Shown piece by piece: positions 7,007 to 14,731 of a stretch of DNA of 45,057 nt; positions within the stretch are counted from its first letter, which is position 1; the number at the start of each line of letters is the position of its first letter. Below the pieces are notes generated by a model, which was given only the letters and a program-made list of their open reading frames with translations, did not search any database and had not been told where the DNA came from. A program made the translations under genes and the position numbers. This DNA is from an uncultured Pseudomonas sp. (GTDB lineage: Bacteria > Pseudomonadota > Gammaproteobacteria > Pseudomonadales > Pseudomonadaceae), in assembly GCF_946885885.1 (NCBI RefSeq), contig NZ_CAMPHN010000020.1, positions 1 through 45,057 on the forward strand, given 5' to 3'.

Positions 7007-8277
7007 CAGCGCTGTTGGGCTGCATCGCGGACGATTTCACCGGCGGCACGGACCTCGCCGGCATGCTGGTGAAGGCGGGCATGCGCACCGTGCAATTGAT
7101 CGGTGTGCCAACCGGGCCGCCGCCCGCTGATGTCGACGCGGTGGTGATCGCGTTGAAGTCGCGTACCAATCCGGTCGAGGACGCGGTGGCGGAGTCGCTT
7201 GCCGCGTTGCGCTGGTTGCGGGAGGCAGGCTGCCGGCAGTTCTACTTCAAATATTGCTCGACCTTCGATTCCACGCCGCGCGGCAACATCGGCCCCGTCG
7301 CCGAAGCCTTGATGCAGGCGCTGGACACCGATTTCACCATCGCCTGCCCGGCCCTGCCCGCCAACGGACGTAGCCTCTACAAGGGCAATCTTTTCGTCGG
7401 CGATGTGCCGCTCTCCGAGTCCGGCATGCGTAACCATCCGCTGACACCGATGACCGATGCGAACCTGGTGCGCGTGCTGCAGCAGCAGGCGCAGCGCAAG
7501 GTCGGCCTGGTCGATTACGCGACGGTGAGCAGGGGCGATGCGGCGATCCGCGAACGCTTCGCCGCGCTGCGCCAGCAGGGTCACGGTTTGGCCATAGTCG
7601 ATGCGCTGTGCAATGCGGACCTCGATGCGATCGGCGCGGCCTGTGCCGATCTGCCGCTGGTGACCGGTGGCTCCGGCATCGCGCTCGGCTTGCCGCAGAA
7701 CTTCCGCCGCAGCGGCCTGCTGGCCGACAACGTCGTTGCCGATGCGCTGCCGAAGACTGGCGGTTTGCGCGCCGTGATCTCGGGCAGTTGCTCGGTGGCC
7801 ACGCAGAAGCAGGTGGAAGTGATGCGCGCGTCCTTGCCCTCGTTCGGTATCGATCCGCTGCGGCTGGCGCGCGGCGAGGACCTCGTCGCCGCCGCGCTCG
7901 ACTGGGCGAGCGCACGCATCGCGCAGCGACCCGTATTGATCTATGCCACGGCCACACCGGATACGGTCAAGCAGGTGCAGGCCGAACTCGGCGTGGCGCA
8001 TGCAGGCGAACTGGTGGAAAACGCGCTGGCGGAAATCGCGCGCGGACTGGTACGGCTTGGCGTGGGCCAGATGCTCGTGGCTGGCGGCGAGACTTCAGGC
8101 GCGGTGGTCAAGGCGCTCGGCGTGAAGGGATTGCGCATCGGGGCCGAAATCGATCCTGGCGTGCCGTGGACCAGCACCCTGCACGACGACGGCATGCAAC
8201 CGCTGGCGCTGGCACTCAAGTCCGGCAATTTCGGCAGCGAGGATTTCTTCCTCAAGGCCTGGGAGAAACTGCAATGA
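7003..8277 (+). CDS. otnK: 3-oxo-tetronate kinase, four-carbon acid sugar kinase family (OtnK)
   Basis: The 424-residue protein opens with the family signature CIADDFTGGTDLAGML (about 5-20) of the DUF1537 N-terminal substrate domain. The C-terminal nucleotide-binding domain has SGSCSVATQKQ and the glycine-rich LVAGGETSGAVVKALG. Family members phosphorylate C4 sugar acids; OtnK makes 3-oxo-tetronate 4-phosphate from 3-oxo-tetronate. The start has AGGAG 6 bases upstream. It overlaps the preceding ferredoxin-like fragment and the following otnC by 4 bases each, so it is translationally coupled to otnC. The usual partners LtnD (dehydrogenase) and OtnI (isomerase) are absent here. The choice of OtnK rather than DtnK rests on the otnC partner. 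Confidence 0.87.
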   Translation: MTALLGCIADDFTGGTDLAGMLVKAGMRTVQLIGVPTGPPPADVDAVVIALKSRTNPVEDAVAESLAALRWLREAGCRQFYFKYCSTFDSTPRGNIGPVAEALMQALDTDFTIACPALPANGRSLYKGNLFVGDVPLSESGMRNHPLTPMTDANLVRVLQQQAQRKVGLVDYATVSRGDAAIRERFAALRQQGHGLAIVDALCNADLDAIGAACADLPLVTGGSGIALGLPQNFRRSGLLADNVVADALPKTGGLRAVISGSCSVATQKQVEVMRASLPSFGIDPLRLARGEDLVAAALDWASARIAQRPVLIYATATPDTVKQVQAELGVAHAGELVENALAEIARGLVRLGVGQMLVAGGETSGAVVKALGVKGLRIGAEIDPGVPWTSTLHDDGMQPLALALKSGNFGSEDFFLKAWEKLQ

Positions 8278-8936
8278 GCATCATGATTTCCACCGGCCGC
8301 GACGAAGCCGCATTGCGTGAAGAGATCGTCCGCTTCGGTCGCTCGCTGTTCGAGCGCGGTTTGACCGCCGGCAGCAGCGGCAACATCAGCGTGCGGTTGG
8401 ACGACGGCTGGTTGTTGACGCCGACCAATGCCTGCCTCGGTAACCTCGATCCGGCACGCCTGGCCAAGCTCGACTGGAACGGCCGCCACATCAGCGGCGC
8501 TGCGCCTTCCAAGGAAGCCTTCCTGCATCGCGCGATGTACGAGGAGCGTGCAGGCGCAGGCGCCATCGTGCACCTGCATTCCACGCATTCCGCCGCCGTC
8601 TCCTGCATGTGCGGCCTGAACCATGACGATTGCATCCCGCCCTTGACGGCCTACTTCGTGATGAAAGTCGGCCGCCTGCCGCTGATTCCCTATCACCGCC
8701 CCGGCGACCCTGCGCTCGGCGAGGCGATTCGCGGCCTTGCGAGCAAGCATTGTGCCGTGCTGCTTGCCAACCACGGGCCGGTGGTTTCCGGCACCTCGCT
8801 CGAAGCGGCCGTCTACGCGACGGAGGAATTGGAAGAGACGGCCAAGCTGTTCCTGATGCTGCGCAATACGCCGACCAGCCCTTTGAACGCGGAGCAGATC
8901 GAAGAGCTGAAGTCGGTCTTCAAGCTCGAGATTTAG
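8274..8936 (+). CDS. otnC: 3-oxo-tetronate 4-phosphate decarboxylase, class II aldolase family (OtnC)
   Basis: The start is the ATG overlapping the otnK stop (ATGA); an in-frame upstream extension inside otnK is rejected. The 220-residue protein is a class II aldolase/adducin fold. It has GSSGNISVRL (34-42), the likely catalytic acid in SKEAFLH (E81) and zinc ligands in HLHSTHS (H100, H102), with another histidine at LANHGP (H167). OtnC decarboxylates 3-oxo-tetronate 4-phosphate to dihydroxyacetone phosphate, feeding glycolysis. Coupling to the kinase makes this assignment firmer than sequence alone. A fuculose-phosphate aldolase-like activity is the alternative. Confidence 0.87.
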   Translation: MSIMISTGRDEAALREEIVRFGRSLFERGLTAGSSGNISVRLDDGWLLTPTNACLGNLDPARLAKLDWNGRHISGAAPSKEAFLHRAMYEERAGAGAIVHLHSTHSAAVSCMCGLNHDDCIPPLTAYFVMKVGRLPLIPYHRPGDPALGEAIRGLASKHCAVLLANHGPVVSGTSLEAAVYATEELEETAKLFLMLRNTPTSPLNAEQIEELKSVFKLEI

Positions 8937-8965
8937 GAAACGCCATGCTTGCAGGAGAATTCTGA

Positions 8966-9622
8966 GTGACCAAGCGCATTGCCTTTATCCATACCGTCGG
9001 TTTCCTGATCGAGGATTTCCGGGCGCGCATGCGCGCCGAGATGCCCAGCGCCGACTGCTTCCACATCCTTAACGAGAGCCTGTTACAAGACCTGTTGCGC
9101 GGCGCGCCGCAGCCGCTGGTCTACCGGCGTGTGGTCGATCAGATCGTGCTGGCGGCGGACGCGCAGCCCGACCTGATCGTCGTCACCTGTTCATCGACGT
9201 CGCCGGCCGTCGATATCGCGCGGCGCATCGTGCCGCAACCGATCCTGAAGATCGATGACCCGATGGCGGCGCAGGCGGCGCGCAGCGGCCCGCGCATCGG
9301 TCTGCTGTGCACGGCAGCCAGCACGGTGGAACCGAGCAGCGCACTGCTGCACGCGCATGCCGCAGAGCAAGGACGCGAGATCACGATCAAGACGGTGCTG
9401 CGCCCCGAGGCCTATCAAGCGCTAGTGGCAGGCGATCGGGGGCGGCATGACGCAATTCTTTATCAGGCGGCTAGAGAGCTTTCCAACGAGGTGGATGTGC
9501 TGGTGCTCGCTCAGGCATCGCTGGCGCATTTGCGCGACAGGCTCGCCGCGGAACTGAGCTGCCCGGTGCTGGCAAGCCCTCCGTTACTGATGCGGGAAAT
9601 CGTCAGGCTTTGCGCCGAATGA
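8966..9622 (+). CDS. Asp/Glu racemase-superfamily protein with one catalytic cysteine
   Basis: The GTG start at 8966 is supported by AGGAG 8 bases upstream. The 218-residue protein follows the Asp/Glu/hydantoin racemase fold. The first catalytic cysteine is in VVTCSSTSP (C75), with the second-half motif IGLLCTAAST near 111-120. The position of the second catalytic cysteine (GCxxM in racemases) reads LAQASLA (181-187), so that cysteine is missing. This argues against a two-base racemase and for a decarboxylase, isomerase or other lyase. EutA of ectoine breakdown and maleate isomerases belong to the same superfamily. It lies 29 bases after otnC in the same operon. Exact reaction unknown. Confidence 0.75.
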   Translation: MTKRIAFIHTVGFLIEDFRARMRAEMPSADCFHILNESLLQDLLRGAPQPLVYRRVVDQIVLAADAQPDLIVVTCSSTSPAVDIARRIVPQPILKIDDPMAAQAARSGPRIGLLCTAASTVEPSSALLHAHAAEQGREITIKTVLRPEAYQALVAGDRGRHDAILYQAARELSNEVDVLVLAQASLAHLRDRLAAELSCPVLASPPLLMREIVRLCAE

Positions 9623-9644
9623 CCCGATGGTGCCAGCAGCGAGT

Positions 9645-9756
9645 GACTGCTTGCGAGGTCGGCAGATTGTGCCGCAGCAAGCCAACAACAAAAAATTTTC
9701 TACGATGCAGTGGCGTGAAAACGAGACGGCTTCGCATGCGATACATGGCGTAATGA
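9645..9756 (+). repeat. 112-bp direct repeat, copy 2 (partner 6615-6726)
   Basis: This copy begins 23 bases after the racemase-like gene and ends 85 bases before FAD oxidase 2. It includes the core GTGGCGTGAAAACGAGACGG, identical in both copies. Its presence suggests a second promoter inside the cluster, so FAD oxidase 2 and the genes after it may form a separate, co-regulated transcript. Confidence 0.7.
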
Positions 9757-9841
9757 TCGCTAACGGGCTCTTGACCACCCAAGTGGCCTCGCCTGGATTT
9801 TCCAACGGCCTGCTAACCCCTAATCAGATGAGATTCCTGGC

Positions 9842-11164
9842 ATGTCTCCCTCGATAAAACGTATCCACAGCGATGAAAAGCTTCCTTCCCAGGCCGATGT
9901 GGTGATCATCGGCGGCGGCATCATCGGCGCTACCGCCGCCTATTTCCTGGCAAAGCGCGGGCTCTCGGTCGCCCTTGTCGAGAAGGGCAATGTCGGCTGC
10001 GAACAGTCGAGCCGCAACTGGGGTTGGTGCCGCCAGCAGAACCGCGATGCCCGCGAGCTGCCGCTGTCAGGCATCGCCTTGCGGCTATGGGACGAGCTCA
10101 CCGCGCAGACCGGTATCGACCTCGGCTTTCGCCGCTGCGGCCTCAAGTACGCGACCCACGATGCCAAGCAGCTCGCCGAATGGGACGCCTGGCAGGAAAC
10201 GGCGCGCCAGTTCGATATCAATACGCGGATGCTGAGCCCCGCCGAGGCCACCGCCGCGATCCCGGCGGCGGGGCGGCAATGGCTCGGCGGCATCCACTCG
10301 GTCGACGACGGCAAGGCGGAGCCCGCTCTCGCGGCGCCGGGGATTGCCGAGGGCGCACGGGCGCTTGGCGCCAGCATTCACCAGAACTGCGCCGCCTACG
10401 GTCTCGACATCACCAATGGCGCGGTGACGGGCGTGATCACCGAAAAAGGGCTTATCCGCACCAATGCGGTCCTGTGTGCCGCCGGCGCCTGGGCATCGGC
10501 GTTCTGCCGCCGGCACGGGCTGCGCTTTCCGCAGGCGAGCGTGCGCCAGACCGCGCTGCGTACGCGCCCGGCGCCGGACCTGGGGGATGCGCTCTACACG
10601 CCGGATTTCGCCCTGACCCGCCGCCTCGATGGTAGCTATACGATTGCCATCAGTGGCAAGGCACGGCTCGACATCACGCCGCAGGGCATGCGCTTCGGCA
10701 AGGCTTTCATGCCCATGTTCGTCAAGCGCTTGGCCGCCATGGAATTCGGCATCGGCGAGTCCTTCATTCACGGCCCGGAAGGCTTGGCAGGCTGGGGTTC
10801 GGATAAACCCTCTGCGTTCGAGCGCACCCGTGTGCTCGATCCCGAGGCCCGGCCCGAGGCCGTTGCCGAGATCCTCAAGCGGGTCAGAACGCGCTTCCCG
10901 GCTCTGGCGAACATCGAAGTGGCCGAGACATGGGGTGGCTACGTGGATTTCACACCCGATGCTGTGCCGGTGATCTCCGCCGTGGATGGGGTGTCAGGCT
11001 TCTTCCTGGCGGCGGGCTGTTCCGGGCATGGGTTCGGCCTGGGGCCGGGGATAGGCCACTTGGCGGCTGATCTGGTCGCCAACGATACGCCCTGTGTCGA
11101 CCCCAAACCCTTCCGCCTGTCGCGCTTGAACGATGGCTCGAAGGTGGAAGTAGGCGCGATCTGA
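9842..11164 (+). CDS. FAD-dependent amino-acid/amine oxidase (DAO family), paralog 2
   Basis: The 440-residue protein has VVIIGGGIIG at 20-29, the conserved block EQSSRNWGWCRQQNRDAREL, and the C-terminal FAD loop SGHGFGLGPGIGHLAADL. It shares these and many other stretches with the minus-strand oxidase at 5010-6335, so the two are paralogs. FAD enzymes of this type oxidise amino acids or N-substituted amino acids. Copy 2 of the 112-bp repeat precedes it, and the ornithine-cyclodeaminase-like gene follows by 95 bases. The Shine-Dalgarno is weak (AGATGAG, about 10 bases away). The substrate is probably the compound whose breakdown this locus serves. Confidence 0.87.
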   Translation: MSPSIKRIHSDEKLPSQADVVIIGGGIIGATAAYFLAKRGLSVALVEKGNVGCEQSSRNWGWCRQQNRDARELPLSGIALRLWDELTAQTGIDLGFRRCGLKYATHDAKQLAEWDAWQETARQFDINTRMLSPAEATAAIPAAGRQWLGGIHSVDDGKAEPALAAPGIAEGARALGASIHQNCAAYGLDITNGAVTGVITEKGLIRTNAVLCAAGAWASAFCRRHGLRFPQASVRQTALRTRPAPDLGDALYTPDFALTRRLDGSYTIAISGKARLDITPQGMRFGKAFMPMFVKRLAAMEFGIGESFIHGPEGLAGWGSDKPSAFERTRVLDPEARPEAVAEILKRVRTRFPALANIEVAETWGGYVDFTPDAVPVISAVDGVSGFFLAAGCSGHGFGLGPGIGHLAADLVANDTPCVDPKPFRLSRLNDGSKVEVGAI

Positions 11165-11259
11165 GCTTTGCCGGCGGCTAGCTCCTGATTACCGACCCCG
11201 GTGATGGATATCAAAGTCGAGTCGGGGCGGTTCCTCCAGAAAACATAGAGGCCCTGTAG

Positions 11260-12249
11260 ATGAAAACCCTGCTGCTCAGCAAAGAACAAGTCGGCAACTT
11301 GATCTCCATGAAGGAGGTCATCGGCACGGTGGAGGAGGCCTACAAGGCCTTCAGTGGTGGGCAGGTGGTGCAGCCCGACTACATTGGCATCCATCTGCCG
11401 GAGCCGCGCGGCGAGATCGACTTCAAGGTCGGTTACTGCCAGACCAATGAAATCATCTCGATGAAGGCCTCTTCCGGCGGCTTTCTCAACAACCCGACCG
11501 CGCATGGCGTGCCCAATGGCATGGGCAGCGTGCTGCTGTTCGATGCCAGGAGCTGCGCGCTGATCTGCGTGATGGATGGCAGCCTGCTCACCGGCCTGAG
11601 GACCGGGGCGTCGGGGGCGGTCTCGGTCAAGGCGCTGGCGAGGAAGAACGCCAGGAAGATCACCTGCATCGGTACCGGCAACCAGGCGCGGATGCAGATT
11701 CGCGCCATCAGCCTGGTGATGCAGATCGAAGAGATCCATGCCTGGAGCAGAGATCCGGAGACACTCGCCCCCTTCAAGGCGGAGATCGAAGGCGAGCTCG
11801 GTATTCCGGTGATCCTGGCCGACTCGAAGCAGCAGGCGGTCGAGCAGGCCGATATTCTGATCACCACCACCCGTGGCAAAGGCTCGCTGGTGGAAGCGAG
11901 CTGGGTGAAACCCGGCACCCATATCGTCGCCATCGGCACGGACATGAAAGGCAAGCAGGAGTTCGAGCCCGAGATATTCAGGCACGCCAAGATCGTCAAC
12001 GACTCGATCTCGCAGTGCATCGAAAAAGGGGAAACCTGGCACCCGCTGAACGCGAAGATCATTGGCCTGGGCGATATCCACGGCGAGATCGGCGAGATTC
12101 TGCTGGGCACTAAGCCGGGCCGGGAAAATGACGAAGAAATCACCATCTTCGACTCCACCGGCATGGCCATCCAGGACAACACCACGGCCGAAAAAATCTA
12201 TCGCAATGCGCTGGAAAACAACGTCGGAACCTTCTTTGAGTTCCTTTGA
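11260..12249 (+). CDS. Ornithine cyclodeaminase / mu-crystallin family imine reductase
   Basis: The 329-residue protein has substrate-domain residues SMKASSGG (K69) and TGLRTGA (R114), and the Rossmann motif [10 protein letters not shown] (about 137-146) for NAD(P). AGAGG lies 8 bases before the ATG. The family includes ornithine cyclodeaminase, ketimine reductases, alanine dehydrogenase, EutC of hydroxyectoine breakdown and iminosuccinate reductase BhcD. The next gene is a PLP dehydratase, the partner seen in both the Bhc and Eut systems. That makes reduction of an imine formed by dehydration of a beta-hydroxy amino acid more likely than ornithine cyclisation. This inference is from pairing, not from residues that distinguish subfamilies. 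Confidence 0.85.
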   Translation: MKTLLLSKEQVGNLISMKEVIGTVEEAYKAFSGGQVVQPDYIGIHLPEPRGEIDFKVGYCQTNEIISMKASSGGFLNNPTAHGVPNGMGSVLLFDARSCALICVMDGSLLTGLRTGASGAVSVKALARKNARKITCIGTGNQARMQIRAISLVMQIEEIHAWSRDPETLAPFKAEIEGELGIPVILADSKQQAVEQADILITTTRGKGSLVEASWVKPGTHIVAIGTDMKGKQEFEPEIFRHAKIVNDSISQCIEKGETWHPLNAKIIGLGDIHGEIGEILLGTKPGRENDEEITIFDSTGMAIQDNTTAEKIYRNALENNVGTFFEFL

Positions 12250-12286
12250 ATCTTGATTTTTCGGCAGTAGAAGAGAGGACATATAG

Positions 12287-13258
12287 ATGCGCGACCATCC
12301 GACCATTGAAGACATCCGGGAAGCCCAAGAGCGGCTCAAACCCCATATCAGACATACGCCGTTGCTGCGCGCGGAGAAGATAGAGAAAGCCGCGGGCTGT
12401 CAGCTCTATCTCAAGCCGGAAACCCTGCAGATCACCGGGGCGTTCAAGATCCGCGGCGCGCTGAACAAGACGCTCTCGCTGCCCAGGGAAGAGATCGCCA
12501 ACGGCATCATCGCCACCTCTTCCGGCAATCACGCCCAGGGGCTCGCCTACGCCGCGCGCATGCTGGGGGTGAAGGCAATCCTGGTGCTGCCGGTGACCAC
12601 GCCGAAGATCAAGATCGCCAATACCGAAGCCCTCGGGGCCGAGGTGGTCCTGTTCGATGGCGACAACGCCGCGCGCTGGAAAAGGGTGTACGAGATCGCC
12701 GAGGAAAACGGCTACGTGCCCGTGCATGCCTTCGAGGACCCGCTGGTGATGGCCGGCCAGGGCACCATAGGTTTGGAAATCCTCGAGGACCTGGCGGATG
12801 TGGATACCGTCATCGTCCCCATGGGCGGCGGCGGCCTGATTTCCGGCATCGCCACCGCCATCAAGGAAACCAGACCGTCGGTGCGGGTCGTCGGCGCCGA
12901 GCCGGCGTTAACGCCCAAGTACTACCACAGCCGCTTGAACAAGGAGCGCACCTCGCTGCCCTTGCTGAACACCATCGCCGATGGTTTGCGCCTGAGCGTG
13001 CCGGGGCGCAACCCCTTCCCGATCATCGAGCGCTACGTCGACGAGATCGTCCTGGTCGAGGACGAGCACATCATTCAGGGCATGCGTGCCCTGGCCAAGG
13101 ACGCGAAGCTGATCGCCGAGCCCGCCGCCGCGATCGGCATCGGCGCGCTGCTGGCGGGCGTGGTCAAGGTGCGGCCGGATGAGAAGGTCTGCGTGGTGCT
13201 GAGCGGCGGCAACTGGGACCTGGGCGATCTGGCCGAGGTGTACGGCGCGACTGAGTAA
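12287..13258 (+). CDS. PLP-dependent hydroxy-amino-acid dehydratase (threonine dehydratase family)
   Basis: The 323-residue fold-type II enzyme has the PLP lysine in TGAFKIRGALNK (K54), the phosphate-binding/substrate loop SSGNHAQG (78-85) and the glycine-rich PLP phosphate loop GGGGLISG (180-187). There is no C-terminal ACT regulatory domain, so it is the catabolic rather than the isoleucine-biosynthetic type. Relatives include L-threo/erythro-3-hydroxyaspartate ammonia-lyase, BhcB, EutB and serine racemase. AGAGG precedes the ATG by 9 bases. It is the last gene of the plus-strand cluster, and a strong terminator lies 143 bases on. With the adjacent imine reductase it could convert a beta-hydroxy amino acid to the deoxy amino acid. 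Confidence 0.87.
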   Translation: MRDHPTIEDIREAQERLKPHIRHTPLLRAEKIEKAAGCQLYLKPETLQITGAFKIRGALNKTLSLPREEIANGIIATSSGNHAQGLAYAARMLGVKAILVLPVTTPKIKIANTEALGAEVVLFDGDNAARWKRVYEIAEENGYVPVHAFEDPLVMAGQGTIGLEILEDLADVDTVIVPMGGGGLISGIATAIKETRPSVRVVGAEPALTPKYYHSRLNKERTSLPLLNTIADGLRLSVPGRNPFPIIERYVDEIVLVEDEHIIQGMRALAKDAKLIAEPAAAIGIGALLAGVVKVRPDEKVCVVLSGGNWDLGDLAEVYGATE

Positions 13259-13670
13259 GCGAACGGCACGCTGCGAAACTCCCGCGCCAGGAACTATCAG
13301 GATCTGGCGGCCTTCGCAGCGCGCCTGCTGTCGCTAGGCGCGGACGGCATTACCCGTCTCCGCCTATGACGCCCTGATGGTACCGCGCAGCACCGATGAC
13401 GAACGCCCTCCCCTTATGGAGGGCGTTCTTTTGAACGAGAAGACTGAGTCGTCTTGCCTGCGGGTGGACGGATGATACTGCAGTCTTTGCCAATGACCTC
13501 GCCAGCGCGGCAGCTTTCGTCGCCCGTGGCCTGACGGCGTAGATCGGAAGGCGCCAGTTCTCGGGGCAGTCTGCGGCAGTCGTCGCTTTCGCCGCCGATG
13601 CCGAGTTCCAGTACTACAACCGCTAATTGAGCCTGGTCTGCGCTTCGATCAAGGCCGGGCACTGATTCTC
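13259..13670. other. Intergenic region after the dehydratase
   Basis: There is a strong terminator at 13401-13432. Around it are short open stretches with coding-like alanine-rich composition but with stops (for example a frame reading DLAAFAARLLSLGADGI near 13296-13350). These could be remnants of a lost gene. I recognise no family. Confidence 0.45.
13401..13432 (+). terminator. Rho-independent terminator of the otnK-dehydratase cluster
   Basis: GAACGCCCTCC and GGAGGGCGTTC form a perfect 11-bp stem with loop CCTTAT, followed by TTTT. The hairpin is symmetrical, but the T-run favours the plus strand. Confidence 0.9.
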
Positions 13671-14564
13671 ATGCAATCTACTTCCGCTTCGAGCAATGCG
13701 CTCCCTCTTGCCGAAAGCCCTGCACCGCGCCGTGGCCTGGGTTCAGCCTGGATGATCGTCGCTGCCATGCTGTTCGCACTGATGGGGATATTCGTCAAGC
13801 AAGGCGCGCAGAGCTTCACTCCAATCGAGCTGGTATTCTGGCGCACCCTGTTCGGGGTCCTGATGCTGGGCCTCCCGGCCTGCCTGCACGGTCAGCGCTT
13901 TGTCACGCCGCATCTCAGGGTCCATCTTGTCCGCGGTTGCACCGGTTATGTGGCGCTGCTGCTCATGTTCTATGCGATGGCGCATTTACCGCTCGCCACT
14001 GCAATAACGCTTAACCACACCTCGCCGATGTTTCTGGCGTTGCTGTCGGTGTTGTGGCTCAGGGAGCGCTTTTCGGGGCGCATGGCTGCCGCGCTGGCGC
14101 TCGGTTTCGTCGGTGTGGTCCTCCTGTTGCGCCCTAACATGGAGGGTGATCTGTGGTTCTATGGTTTGGTGGGGTTGGTATCCGGCGCCATGTCCGGAAT
14201 CGCTTATCTGCATGTACGTGAGCTGGGCCAGCTCGGCGAGCCGGAGTGGCGGGTGGTGTTCTACTTCGCTTTGCTGTCCACCGTGCTCGGGGCGGCTTTG
14301 GTCACCTGCACCGGTTGGCATGCATTGACGCTGCACAATATCGGTCCGCTGGTCGGGATCGGGCTGACCGCCACCTTGGGCCAATTGGCGATGACCCGTG
14401 CCTACAAGGTAGGGCGGAAACTGGTGGCGGCCAATCTGTCCTATCTGACGGTGGTGTTTTCCAGCCTGCTCGGTGCCCTGCTATGGGGCGACAAGCTGTC
14501 GTTGGACAGCTATGTGGCGATCGTGGTGATCCTTTGCAGCGGCATCGTCGCCAGTCGGCGCTGA
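13671..14564 (+). CDS. EamA/DMT-family inner-membrane transporter
   Basis: The 297-residue protein has about ten hydrophobic segments in two EamA repeats. The first begins at WMIVAAMLFALMGIFVKQG and includes ITLNHTSPMFLALLSVLWL; the second begins near GLVSGAMSGIAYLHVRELG and ends VVILCSGIVASRR. The family exports or imports metabolites, often amino acids or related small molecules. No good Shine-Dalgarno precedes the ATG at 13671; a start at 13752 (MIVAAM) is possible but would trim the cytosolic tail. It stands outside the catabolic operon, beyond its terminator. Substrate unknown. Confidence 0.85.
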   Translation: MQSTSASSNALPLAESPAPRRGLGSAWMIVAAMLFALMGIFVKQGAQSFTPIELVFWRTLFGVLMLGLPACLHGQRFVTPHLRVHLVRGCTGYVALLLMFYAMAHLPLATAITLNHTSPMFLALLSVLWLRERFSGRMAAALALGFVGVVLLLRPNMEGDLWFYGLVGLVSGAMSGIAYLHVRELGQLGEPEWRVVFYFALLSTVLGAALVTCTGWHALTLHNIGPLVGIGLTATLGQLAMTRAYKVGRKLVAANLSYLTVVFSSLLGALLWGDKLSLDSYVAIVVILCSGIVASRR

Positions 14565-14603
14565 GGGTGCGGCTTGCTGGGCGTACCTCGCCTGTCTTGA
14601 GAT

Positions 14604-14731
14604 CAATTAGCAGGCCGTTGAAGAACGTAGGCGAGGCAGCCAGTGCAATACCGATGGCGGCCCCGCAAAAACAGGCGAGGAACGGTCGGAGTCGCGGGCG
14701 ACTTTACGAGCTGTAAATGAGCAGTCCGAGC
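14604..14731. repeat. Possible terminal remnant of another insertion sequence
   Basis: The sequence starting GCAGGCCGTTGAAGAAC resembles the ends of some Pseudomonas insertion sequences (GCAGGCTGTTGAAAAAC type) and directly abuts the IS4-like element. There is no coding content. The resemblance is from memory. Confidence 0.3.

Noticed and set aside
6655..8001. 448-codon minus-strand frame over otnK
   Set aside because: Antisense to a coding region with a clear DUF1537 signature on the other strand.
11260..12249. Naming the gene ocd (ornithine cyclodeaminase)
   Set aside because: The family has many activities and the neighbouring dehydratase points to another substrate, so no symbol is given.
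10939..12339. 466-codon minus-strand frame
   Set aside because: Shadow of the imine reductase gene.
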